In this document: positions 33,496 through 41,209 of the stretch, piece after piece
Numbering within the stretch: the first letter of the stretch is position 1
Layout: every line of letters begins with the position of its first letter
Origin: Paenibacillus sp. FSL R5-0766
Lineage (GTDB): Bacteria > Bacillota > Bacilli > Paenibacillales > Paenibacillaceae
Direction: 5' to 3'
Assembly (NCBI RefSeq): GCF_037971845.1
Contig: NZ_CP150227.1
Coordinates: forward strand, 5,270,001 to 5,334,000
Length of the DNA: 64,000 nucleotides
Notes under the pieces: generated by a model
Told to the model about the DNA's origin: nothing
Database searches by the model: none
Seen by the model: the letters and a program-made list of their open reading frames with translations, nothing else
Position numbers and translations under genes: made by a program

Positions 33496-34608
33496 TTAGT
33501 TGGACTTGTAAAGTTCAATCTCTACCCCTGCCAAAATGAACGGAGCGACCGACTTCGGATCATTGATCCGAATGGACTCGGTCACATAATACTCATAGGA
33601 GCCGTCGCGATGCGGGCTTCCTCCAAGACCGGCTCCGCCGTTACACTGCGTCAAGGACAGCACGCCTTCACGGTCCGTTTGCAACAGATGCTGCAGCAGA
33701 CCCTGATATCCTTTTTCCGCAACCGCTTTGAACTTGCCACTTAGATATCCTTTGCGCACACCTTTGGCCAATGCATAGACAAACATCGAGGTCCCGGAAG
33801 CCTCCAGATAGTTCCGCTCACGTCCCGGTTGATCCAGCAGATGTGGCCATAGTCCGGTCTGTTGATCCTGCACATGCACTAGTGCGTTTGCTACCCGTTC
33901 GAAAATACCCACAATCTGCCCACGCTGCGGATGATCTACCGGCAGATGATCCAATGTATCCACAACCGCCATCACATACCAGCCCATAGCCCGACTCCAG
34001 ACATGTGGTGAACATCCCGTCTCACCCGAACTCCAGCGCTGCTCTTTGCTCTCATCCCAGGCATGGTACAAGAGACCGCTACGCGGATCACGTGTACGTT
34101 GCTCCACCAGCAAGAGCTGCAGAGCCGCCTTGTCAAACCACTTCTCTTCACCCGTCACTACGCCATACTGGGTCAGATACGGAGTAGCCATGTACAATCC
34201 ATCCAGCCACATCTGGAAAGGGTAAATCTTTTTGTGCCAGAACCCGCCTTCACTCGTATGTGGCTGTCCCTTAAGCTGAGTCATAAGCAACTCCGCAGCT
34301 TTGCGATACTTCTCTTCACCCGTTTTCTCATGTAACAGGAACAGTGATTTTCCCTGATTGATCTGATCCAGATTATATTCCTCGATCGTATAGGATCGAA
34401 TGGAGCCATCTTCCTGAACGAAATGATCCATCAGCTCACGGATGTAGTCAAAGTACTTTTGCTCCCCCGTGTGTGTATACAGCTCCTCCAGTGCTTTCAA
34501 AAAGCAGCCGTTCTCATAATGCCAAGTGGCGTACAGCTCATGGTTGCGATAACTTTCCATGAATTGCTGTGCCATGCGCACCGATGTGAATTGCAGTGTT
34601 TCCTTCAT
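33496..34608 (-). CDS. GH105 unsaturated rhamnogalacturonyl hydrolase (YteR-like)
   Basis: A 370-residue family 105 glycoside hydrolase that removes the unsaturated galacturonyl residue from rhamnogalacturonan-lyase products. It matches B. subtilis YteR along its length: GGFWHKKIYPFQMWLDGLYM carries the catalytic aspartate, and LYHAWDES, ETGCSP, WSRAMGWYVMA and YLEASGT are all present. No signal peptide, so cytosolic, acting on imported disaccharide. The start is the ATG at 34608, seven bases after GGAGG; the TTG two codons earlier is too close. It lies between two binding-protein genes and downstream of the permeases. Confidence 0.93.
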   Translation of the reverse strand: MKETLQFTSVRMAQQFMESYRNHELYATWHYENGCFLKALEELYTHTGEQKYFDYIRELMDHFVQEDGSIRSYTIEEYNLDQINQGKSLFLLHEKTGEEKYRKAAELLMTQLKGQPHTSEGGFWHKKIYPFQMWLDGLYMATPYLTQYGVVTGEEKWFDKAALQLLLVEQRTRDPRSGLLYHAWDESKEQRWSSGETGCSPHVWSRAMGWYVMAVVDTLDHLPVDHPQRGQIVGIFERVANALVHVQDQQTGLWPHLLDQPGRERNYLEASGTSMFVYALAKGVRKGYLSGKFKAVAEKGYQGLLQHLLQTDREGVLSLTQCNGGAGLGGSPHRDGSYEYYVTESIRINDPKSVAPFILAGVEIELYKSN

Positions 34609-34632
34609 GATCAAGCCTCCGCTTCCGGCTCT

Positions 34633-36132
34633 TTATTGAGCCTGTTTTTTGTAATCTTCGGCATATTCCTCACGAATCTTGTTTCCACCCGCATTGCCCC
34701 AATTCTCGATTTCCTTTTCCCAGCCACTTCGATCGATCTTGCCCATGATGTATTTGGTTTGTGCATCTGCAATCACCTGATCCAGATCCGCCCCGCGGTC
34801 ACCATACGTTGGAGAATATAACGTCAGCGCAGGGTTTGGCACAGCGTGCTCCGCCAGTTCCTTGGCAAGTGCCGTACCTTTTTCACCCAGTTCGGTATCC
34901 TTCAATTTAGGTACGTTATATCCTTCCACATAAGGAAGGTTGTCACGGTAAGGTTTCACTTCACGCTGGAATGCATCGAAGTCACTCATCTCCACTTGAT
35001 CTTCGCCCACTTTGGTATAATGTTTGTCTTCCATACCACGCATCAACAGGGTAGCCATCTCAGGGTCCATCAATTTATCGAGGAAGGAGAGCAGATCCTT
35101 GAGTTCTTCTTCCGATTTCACCGTTGATTTAGGGAATGCCAGAATGCCGGAGTTACCCGTCTGTCCTGCAACACGATCTCCGTTCGCACCAAGCAAACCA
35201 GCGATGTCCACTACACCATCCGGATTGTTTTTGGACAGACGCTCTTGCTGACTTTTTCCATTCTGAGCAACACCAACACGAATACCGACAACACCAGAAT
35301 CATACTTTTTCTCCGCTTCCGTAGAGTCGAATACAGCAAAATCTTGATTTAGCAGTTTCTCATCGTACAAACGTTTCAGCAGATCTAACACCTGCATATA
35401 TTCCGGTGTCATGAATTCCGGTGTGAAGCTGCCATCATCCTCGACCTTCCATTTGTTAGGTGCACCAAAACTTACGCCAAGGCGAGTCGTGAAGGAATAT
35501 TGGTCCTCATTGTATTTTTTGAAAAGCATCAGTCCAAACGTATTATCCTGACCATCTCCATCCGGATCGGAGGTTGCCAGTGTTTTGATCGTTTCATACC
35601 ATTCATCCGGTGTGGTTGGCACCTTCAGATTCAGCTTTTCGAACCAGTCCTTGCGATAGATCACTGTAGCCCGCGCAATATCCGAGAATACAGGAACCCC
35701 GTAGATTTTGCCCTCTACCTTGATGTTGTCAAAAAAACGCTCGTTCTGTGCCGACAGATTTTTGTAGTCTTTCAGCAAAGGCCCCACTTCCCAGAACACG
35801 TCATTACGCATCGCGCTGGTCACCGTTGGGTTATATTGCACTTTCACAATTTTCGGCATATCACTTGAAGCGATCATCACATTGATTTTGTCATTGTAGG
35901 CCGAAGCCGGAATCCACTGGATATCCAGTTTGGTATTGGTATACGCTTCAATCTTTTGCTGAACTTCATTGCCCTTGCTTGGCACATCACCCACCTGTGC
36001 AATGGCTATGGACACATTTTGTACGCCGCCCTCGGCAGCCTGACCCTCGTCTGATCCGCATCCTGCCAGCAAACCTGTCACCAGTGCCAGTGTGCTCAAG
36101 ACAGCTACGGCTTTCTTTTTTGTTGCTTTCAT
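34633..36132 (-). CDS. Extracellular solute-binding lipoprotein (paralogue 2)
   Basis: A 499-residue lipoprotein with lipobox LLAGC (C25) and a family-1 solute-binding fold. It is paralogous to the protein at 31763-33274 throughout. It directly follows the permease pair, so it is the more likely primary receptor for the transporter, with the other a second receptor of altered specificity (inference). GGGAGG lies ten bases before the ATG. A 24-bp gap separates its stop (34633) from the GH105 start. Confidence 0.92.
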   Translation of the reverse strand: MKATKKKAVAVLSTLALVTGLLAGCGSDEGQAAEGGVQNVSIAIAQVGDVPSKGNEVQQKIEAYTNTKLDIQWIPASAYNDKINVMIASSDMPKIVKVQYNPTVTSAMRNDVFWEVGPLLKDYKNLSAQNERFFDNIKVEGKIYGVPVFSDIARATVIYRKDWFEKLNLKVPTTPDEWYETIKTLATSDPDGDGQDNTFGLMLFKKYNEDQYSFTTRLGVSFGAPNKWKVEDDGSFTPEFMTPEYMQVLDLLKRLYDEKLLNQDFAVFDSTEAEKKYDSGVVGIRVGVAQNGKSQQERLSKNNPDGVVDIAGLLGANGDRVAGQTGNSGILAFPKSTVKSEEELKDLLSFLDKLMDPEMATLLMRGMEDKHYTKVGEDQVEMSDFDAFQREVKPYRDNLPYVEGYNVPKLKDTELGEKGTALAKELAEHAVPNPALTLYSPTYGDRGADLDQVIADAQTKYIMGKIDRSGWEKEIENWGNAGGNKIREEYAEDYKKQAQ

Positions 36133-36194
36133 AACATGAAAACCTCCCTTTTTTTATGCAGTCATATTGAACTGACTTTGAACCATCTGCCGAC

Positions 36195-37067
36195 TCAACC
36201 TTTCACCGAACCCAGCATCACTCCTTTGGCAAAGTGCTTTTGCAGGAATGGGTATACCAGCATAATCGGAATCGTGGAGAACACGATAACGGCCATACGA
36301 ATGGTAAGCGGCTGGATCTCGGTCTCTTCGATACTTGTGTCTCCGATTCGGCTCTGTGCCAGAATGACAATCTCACGCAGCCAGACCTGGACAGGCCACT
36401 TTTCACTATCGTTGATATAGATAACAGCGCTGAAGAAACTGTTCCAGTGAGCCACCGCGTAAAAGAGTGAAAATGTCGCCATCGCTGGCATGGACAACGG
36501 TAGTACAATCCGGAACAATACACTGACATCGTTACATCCATCAATTTTGGCTGCATCCTCCAATTCGTCGGGAATGGCCTGGAAGAAGTTTTTGAGTACA
36601 ATCAAGTTAAATGCACTAATAGCGGTAGGTAACATCAGTGACCACAACGTATCCGTCAGGTGCAAGGATTTCACGACAAAGTAGGTTGGAATCATCCCGC
36701 CACTGAAGAGCATCGTGAACAATACACCCAGCAATATGGGCTGGCGTCCACGCAAATATCTTCTGGAGAGCGGATACGCCATAAGTGATGTAAACAGCAG
36801 GTTAATGAAGGTACCAATCACCGTAATATAGATCGATACGCCCAGACTGCGAATCAAGGTATCTGTAGAGAAAATGTAACGGTACGCAGCCAGAGAGAAC
36901 TCTTTTGGAAAAAGAATAAATCCTCCCTTAGCCACTTCATGCGGACTTGTAAACGAGACGGCCAAAATATAAATGAACGGGATGACCGTCACGATTCCAA
37001 TCAACAGCAGCAAGCCATGATTGAGAATATCAAAGATCCGGTTGCCCCACGTTTTATCCTGTTGCAT
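36195..37067 (-). CDS. Carbohydrate ABC permease, YtcP/LplC-like
   Basis: A 290-residue inner-membrane permease with six predicted helices. The conserved cytoplasmic EAA loop is visible as DELEDAAKIDGCNDVSVLFRIVLPLS. The C-terminal stretch FLQKHFAKGVMLGSVKG is typical of the MalG/LplC branch. It pairs with the permease encoded upstream. The start is the ATG at 37067, spaced seven bases from GGAGTG. It belongs to the oligosaccharide operon. Confidence 0.93.
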   Translation of the reverse strand: MQQDKTWGNRIFDILNHGLLLLIGIVTVIPFIYILAVSFTSPHEVAKGGFILFPKEFSLAAYRYIFSTDTLIRSLGVSIYITVIGTFINLLFTSLMAYPLSRRYLRGRQPILLGVLFTMLFSGGMIPTYFVVKSLHLTDTLWSLMLPTAISAFNLIVLKNFFQAIPDELEDAAKIDGCNDVSVLFRIVLPLSMPAMATFSLFYAVAHWNSFFSAVIYINDSEKWPVQVWLREIVILAQSRIGDTSIEETEIQPLTIRMAVIVFSTIPIMLVYPFLQKHFAKGVMLGSVKG

Positions 37068-37109
37068 CAATGTTCACTCCTGTCTGGTGAAGAACGTCTG
37101 CACCCGAGG

Positions 37110-38063
37110 TTAGTAGACGCCTTCCTCCCCGAATTTTTTGGCCATCGTATTGGCACCAAGGACAAGCGCCAGCCCGACAACCGATTTGAACAACCCGACA
37201 GCAGCACTATAACTGTACTGTGCCTGTGTAAGCCCCTTCGTGTACACGTAGGTATCGAATACCTCGCCCACATCCCGGTTTGTCGGAGTCAGCATCAGGA
37301 AGATCTGTTCAAACCCTGTATCCAGGAAATTGCCCAGACGCAGAATGAGCAAAATGACGATTGTACTGCGAATGGCCGGCAGCGTAATGTGCCATGTTTG
37401 GCGCCAGCGATTGGCACCATCAATCCGTGCAGCTTCATAGAGCTGTGTATCCACACCGGAGAGCGCCGCCAGGAAGATAATTGTGCCCCAACCAACTTCT
37501 TTCCAGATGGATTGTCCGACAATCATCGTTCGGAACCAACCAGGTTCAAGCAGGAACGCCACTTTTTGTCCTGTCAGGTTATAGAGCAATTCATTAATCG
37601 CACCACCCTCAGTTGTGAACAGCATGTAGAACACACCAACAACAACAACCCAGGATACAAAGTGTGGAACATAAACGAGAGTTTGTACAAATCGTTTGAA
37701 GCGTTCACGGCGAACTTCATTCATCATGAGTGCCAGTACAATCGGCAGTGGGAAAAAGAACACAATGTTATAAATGGCTAGCAAAAACGTATTCCGAAAT
37801 AATGTCCAGAACTGCGGTTCTCCGAAGAAACGCTGGAAATGTTTGAATCCTACCCAGTCACTTCCCAAGATGCCCTTGTAAGGCGTGTAATCCTGAAAAG
37901 CCATCGTGATGCCATACATGGGTATGTATTTGAAAATAACAAAGTAAAGCACACCCGGTATTAACATGATATACAGCCACCGGTTTTTGATAATGTCCCT
38001 CCACAGCAGGTTTTTGTCACTGCGGGTAGCGGGCCGTGTTCGAGCCGCCGTTTCGGCTTTCAT
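37110..38063 (-). CDS. Carbohydrate ABC permease, YteP/LplB-like
   Basis: A 317-residue permease with six hydrophobic helices. YIMLIPGVLYFVIFKYIPMYGI opens the membrane part, and the EAA loop is YEAARIDGANRWRQTWHITLP. This is the LplB/YteP branch that partners LplC/YtcP. The start is the ATG at 38063 with GGGGAGGA upstream; the frame runs further but crosses a cre-like site. It is first in the transport part of the operon. Confidence 0.93.
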   Translation of the reverse strand: MKAETAARTRPATRSDKNLLWRDIIKNRWLYIMLIPGVLYFVIFKYIPMYGITMAFQDYTPYKGILGSDWVGFKHFQRFFGEPQFWTLFRNTFLLAIYNIVFFFPLPIVLALMMNEVRRERFKRFVQTLVYVPHFVSWVVVVGVFYMLFTTEGGAINELLYNLTGQKVAFLLEPGWFRTMIVGQSIWKEVGWGTIIFLAALSGVDTQLYEAARIDGANRWRQTWHITLPAIRSTIVILLILRLGNFLDTGFEQIFLMLTPTNRDVGEVFDTYVYTKGLTQAQYSYSAAVGLFKSVVGLALVLGANTMAKKFGEEGVY

Positions 38064-38082
38064 ATTGTCTTCCTCCCCACAT

Positions 38083-38096
38083 TGGAAACGATTACA
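38083..38096. promoter_or_regulatory. cre-like site upstream of the permease operon
   Basis: TGGAAACGATTACA differs from the cre consensus TGWAANCGNTNWCA at one position. It lies 20 bp before the YteP-like start, where bound CcpA would act as a roadblock. This fits glucose repression of a pectin-use operon. Confidence 0.55.
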
Positions 38097-38306
38097 AAAT
38101 ATCACTTCCTGAATTCATGTCTTCATTGTGGAGGATAAACGAATGACTGGCTATCGTCTCGTTTTAGCCTTTTGTTTTTCCTTATGTAGCAACGGTTTAG
38201 CTCATTTCTCTCACAGAATTCAAAGGCACAATGAACTGCTTTCAACCTCTATATTCCTGTCTTAACTTCATGGAGAAAAGCGGTCTGCTTCCTTCAGCCG
38301 AACATG

Positions 38307-38340
38307 AAAAAGCCTGCCTGCCATGGCGGGCAGAGCAGGT
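38307..38340 (-). terminator. Terminator of the AraC-type regulator
   Basis: CCTGC/GCAGG and TGCC/GGCA nested stem immediately after the stop at 38346, followed by TTTTT on the minus strand. It separates the regulator from the transport operon, so the operon needs its own promoter in 38100-38300. Confidence 0.7.
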
Positions 38341-38345
38341 TTGTT

Positions 38346-40682
38346 TTATCGCTGCTGCTCCCGGTACTTGCCGGGGGTTGTTCCTGTGATTTTGCGAAAC
38401 GTACGGATAAATGCGGTTGGGTTGGTATAGTTTAATTTCTCGGCAATCTCCGATATTTTAAGATTTGTTGTTTGCAACCAGGTCTTCGCTTTTTCCATAC
38501 GATACTCTGCAAGATATTCCGTAAAATTGACTCCTGCTTCTTTCTTGAATACCCGACTTAGGTAGACAGGGTGAAAATTAAGCTCAGCGGCACAGGCTTC
38601 CAGCGACAATTCACGATCATAACGTTCCTCGATCAAGCGAATCATGCGTCTCGCAATATTCATGTATTGGGATTCTTCCTGTTCTCGCCAGAAACGGATG
38701 ACGGGCAGGAACAGCCGCTTGCGGAACCAATTGGTCATTTCGTCCAATGTGGACAACTTCAGCAAATGTGACATGGATGCTTTTTCACCCAGTACTTCGG
38801 CTACATCCCCGCCTTGCTCCTGTACAAGCTGATATACACGAGACAATAACTGAACCATAATGACGGGGTATTCACTGAAATGAAGCTTTTTGTCTGCAAG
38901 CAGTCCCAAATATTGCTTAAAGTAGGCGTCCGTTTTCTCTTCATCTCCTTGCTTGAGCGCAGAAGCGAGCTGATCCTCGATCATACGTAACTGGGTATAC
39001 AACGCGGCCTCCATCTGACCACGTGGCTGAATATCCTCGTAATGCAAAATAATACGGCTGCCCAGACTTACCCTGCCCTGCAGAGCTTCTCGGCTCTCTT
39101 GAACCGCTCTTGGCGTATCTCCGATACAAGCGTAAGAACGACTGATGCCAATACTTACGGGCAGATTCAGGTAGGTCACGACACGTTCGCGAATCCAGTC
39201 TGCCTGAGTATGCATCCATTCCTTCAGTTTCACCTCATCCGTCAGTTCGGAGGCAAGTACGGTGACCTGAGCATCATCCAGCATGACCGGGGTGAACCGA
39301 ACTGCCGAAGGAAGGAGCTCACCTACCATATTGTTGACAGCAAACAGCAGCAGATCGCGATCCTGTTCCTCATATCGTGTCCCTTCCAAGGTATCGATCT
39401 GGAGCATGAGTACGCCAAGACTCGCCCACCCTGTCGGGAAATCGTACAATTCTCCCTGATATCTGAAATCCTCTTCCGAGATTTTGCCTGTCAGCAATTT
39501 GGTCATAAAAAACTCCTGGAGGTGCACATGCTGCCCCTTCATCTGCTCACGCATCGTTTTCTCCGAACTGAACAACGTTGACAGCTGCTCCTCGATATAG
39601 ATAAATTCATCTTGACGTCGCCCTGATGGAGCAACTGGAGCATCCAGCCCCTTCGTAAATTGCAGCAGTCTGGAGATCGGTGAGTACATCCGCCGACTGC
39701 CGTATATGGCGAACAATCCCGTTACACATAACATGACCAGTGTAGCGATACCGGTAACCAATGCAATTTTTTGTGACTGGGCTGTAATCTGTCCAAGAGA
39801 TACAACGGACACGTATAACCAGCCATTGAGAGGAGATTGCCTATAACTAACCGCCACTTGATTACCTTCCACCTCCGCACTGAAGAAACCCTCTGGCTGG
39901 CCCGTCGTTTGCACCATTTCCTGAATTTCCTTATTCAGCGCGTCATATTTCCCGCCTTGCTGCATATCGTTCAGAAAATACTTCTGCTCCCGATCCAGAA
40001 CGTACATATCTCCAGAATTCGTATTTCGGCTCAAGTAGGTACTCAGTTCCGTATCGGCGATATCAATCACAAGAAATCCCTTTGGTTTCACATTGGTTGG
40101 TATCATCGGGATTTTGAATACCATACTGACCACATTATCCGATGATATAAGCGCAGGTGCCTGTTCGGGTGTTAGTTCACCCATACCTGCTGACACAGGT
40201 ACACTTTCTTTGGCTGAACTGGCATTCTGAGTGACCCAGAACAGGCTGTTGGTATAACTTAGGTAGGAGCCAATTCGGTCTCGAATGCTAAAATCATCCA
40301 ATTTGCCAAAAGAACGCATCGAAACGACCCAATCTTCATCCAGATTAACCAGATAGGCTTGGTCAATGTTCGTAACCGCTTGCAAGTTGTTAAAACCGGA
40401 TGTCAGATCACGAATCTCCTGAAACTCGCTGCTGTCTAGTGGTTTCTTCATCGCCTGTAGTACCAAGGGCGAATTAACATACTGGATAGATGATAATTGC
40501 AGGCTGCGCAGAACTTGTTCTACCCTCATTTGGGTCTGATGTAATATCTGAAGATTGCTCTCACGCACTTTCTGTTCAATGTCACGTGATGCAATCGTAT
40601 ACGAGACCGAACCAATAACAATGACCGGAAGGGCTCCGAGGATCAGGGTAAAACAGAGCAAACGCAGTAAATACTTAGGCAA
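38346..40682 (-). CDS. Membrane-bound AraC family regulator (YesS/YtdP-like)
   Basis: A 778-residue transmembrane activator. The first membrane helix (about 8-30) is followed by an extracellular sensor of the Cache type (about 31-300), a second helix (about 305-325), a HAMP-like linker, a middle cytosolic region and a C-terminal AraC HTH pair (about 680-778). The last part shows RYDRELSLEACAAELNFHPVYLSRVFKKEAGVNF and AEKLNYTNPTAFIRTFRKITG. Such proteins sense a sugar outside and activate the adjacent transport operon. The start is probably the TTG at 40682, nine bases after GGAGG, since the ATG abuts the site. Its target is the operon downstream. Confidence 0.92.
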   Translation of the reverse strand: MPKYLLRLLCFTLILGALPVIVIGSVSYTIASRDIEQKVRESNLQILHQTQMRVEQVLRSLQLSSIQYVNSPLVLQAMKKPLDSSEFQEIRDLTSGFNNLQAVTNIDQAYLVNLDEDWVVSMRSFGKLDDFSIRDRIGSYLSYTNSLFWVTQNASSAKESVPVSAGMGELTPEQAPALISSDNVVSMVFKIPMIPTNVKPKGFLVIDIADTELSTYLSRNTNSGDMYVLDREQKYFLNDMQQGGKYDALNKEIQEMVQTTGQPEGFFSAEVEGNQVAVSYRQSPLNGWLYVSVVSLGQITAQSQKIALVTGIATLVMLCVTGLFAIYGSRRMYSPISRLLQFTKGLDAPVAPSGRRQDEFIYIEEQLSTLFSSEKTMREQMKGQHVHLQEFFMTKLLTGKISEEDFRYQGELYDFPTGWASLGVLMLQIDTLEGTRYEEQDRDLLLFAVNNMVGELLPSAVRFTPVMLDDAQVTVLASELTDEVKLKEWMHTQADWIRERVVTYLNLPVSIGISRSYACIGDTPRAVQESREALQGRVSLGSRIILHYEDIQPRGQMEAALYTQLRMIEDQLASALKQGDEEKTDAYFKQYLGLLADKKLHFSEYPVIMVQLLSRVYQLVQEQGGDVAEVLGEKASMSHLLKLSTLDEMTNWFRKRLFLPVIRFWREQEESQYMNIARRMIRLIEERYDRELSLEACAAELNFHPVYLSRVFKKEAGVNFTEYLAEYRMEKAKTWLQTTNLKISEIAEKLNYTNPTAFIRTFRKITGTTPGKYREQQR

Positions 40683-40798
40683 GAAGAGCATCCTCCTTTA
40701 TACGTATGTTTATTAAAATAAATCGCTTTCATTGGATTAATTTACTATTGTTATTTTAAAACCCATTCTTATTCAAGTCCACTCATTTATTCTAAAGG

Positions 40799-40828
40799 TT
40801 GACTTCAAACCAATTTCCAGTTTATATT
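40799..40828 (+). promoter_or_regulatory. Promoter of the MutS2-like gene leader
   Basis: TTGACT (40799-40804), then TTATAT (17-bp spacer) or TATATT (18-bp spacer) ending at 40827-40828. The transcript would start near 40835, some 30 bases before the leader ORF and about 375 bases before the MutS2-like gene. Confidence 0.7.
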
Positions 40829-40863
40829 GGTTGCATATTCCTCAATCAAAGGAGAGATTTTTA

Positions 40864-40887
40864 ATGTCGGTGAATGTTCTTAACTAA
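40864..40887 (+). CDS. Seven-codon leader peptide ORF
   Basis: ATG at 40864 encodes MSVNVLN and a TAA stop. AAAGGAGAG (40848-40856) stands seven bases upstream, as strong as for any gene here. Its last four codons, stop included (40876-40887), form one strand of a 12-bp perfect stem with 40976-40987. A ribosome stalled on this ORF would therefore open that stem. This is the layout of leader peptides that control macrolide and other antibiotic-resistance genes by attenuation. Function here is inference; translation is supported only by the signals. Confidence 0.65.
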   Translation: MSVNVLN

Positions 40888-40987
40888 CCAAGTTTCATAT
40901 TCAGGAGTTTGGCCTTTCATTGCGCTTGTGCCCATATGGCATACGTGTATTTCATGATGCGCCAGATCCCTGTGCTTAGTTAAGAAC
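40876..40987 (+). promoter_or_regulatory. Long leader stem of the attenuator
   Basis: GTTCTTAACTAA (40876-40887) pairs perfectly with TTAGTTAAGAAC (40976-40987). Inside it, CAGGAGTTTGGC and GCCAGATCCCTG pair with one mismatch and two G-U. If this stem is opened by a stalled ribosome, the released 3' strand carries GCGGA (40989-40993), which can pair with TCCGC of the terminator's 5' arm and block termination. Confidence 0.65.
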
Positions 40988-41035
40988 AGCGGATATCATA
41001 AATCGCCTCCGGGATTGTAATTGTCCGGGTCTATT

Positions 41036-41063
41036 TCCGCGCTGTGTTCAGCGCGGATTTTTT
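41036..41063 (+). terminator. Attenuator terminator in the MutS2-like leader
   Basis: TCCGCGCTG (41036-41044) and CAGCGCGGA (41049-41057), a 9-bp perfect stem with a 4-base loop and six T residues. It lies downstream of the leader ORF and upstream of the gene. Confidence 0.85.
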
Positions 41064-41102
41064 AATATAGACCTGTAGTGGACTTTGCTTTCCCATACGT
41101 TT

Positions 41103-41142
41103 AGGGCGGAGAATGACGTTTGTTCATTCTCCGCCCTTTTTG
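41103..41142 (+). terminator. Second terminator upstream of the MutS2-like gene
   Basis: A 14-bp perfect stem (41103-41116 with 41124-41137) followed by TTTTT. It lies 68 bp before the start of the gene, so two terminators stand between promoter and gene. Confidence 0.8.
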
Positions 41143-41209
41143 CGTTTTCCAGGAATATGTTTCAGCGCGTCAACTGAAATCCCAATTCAAATTCAAGGAG
41201 AGATTACGC

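Noticed and set aside
36939..37781. 280-codon open frame on the + strand
   Set aside because: Antisense to the two permease genes, no motif, no ribosome binding site.
40719..40732. cre site upstream of the AraC-type regulator
   Set aside because: TGAAAGCGATTTAT lacks the conserved 3' CA, too weak to list as a feature.
40860..41142. Known metabolite riboswitch upstream of the MutS2-like gene
   Set aside because: No core motif of any riboswitch class that I recognise; the strong ribosome binding site and the overlap of ORF and stem favour ribosome-mediated attenuation.
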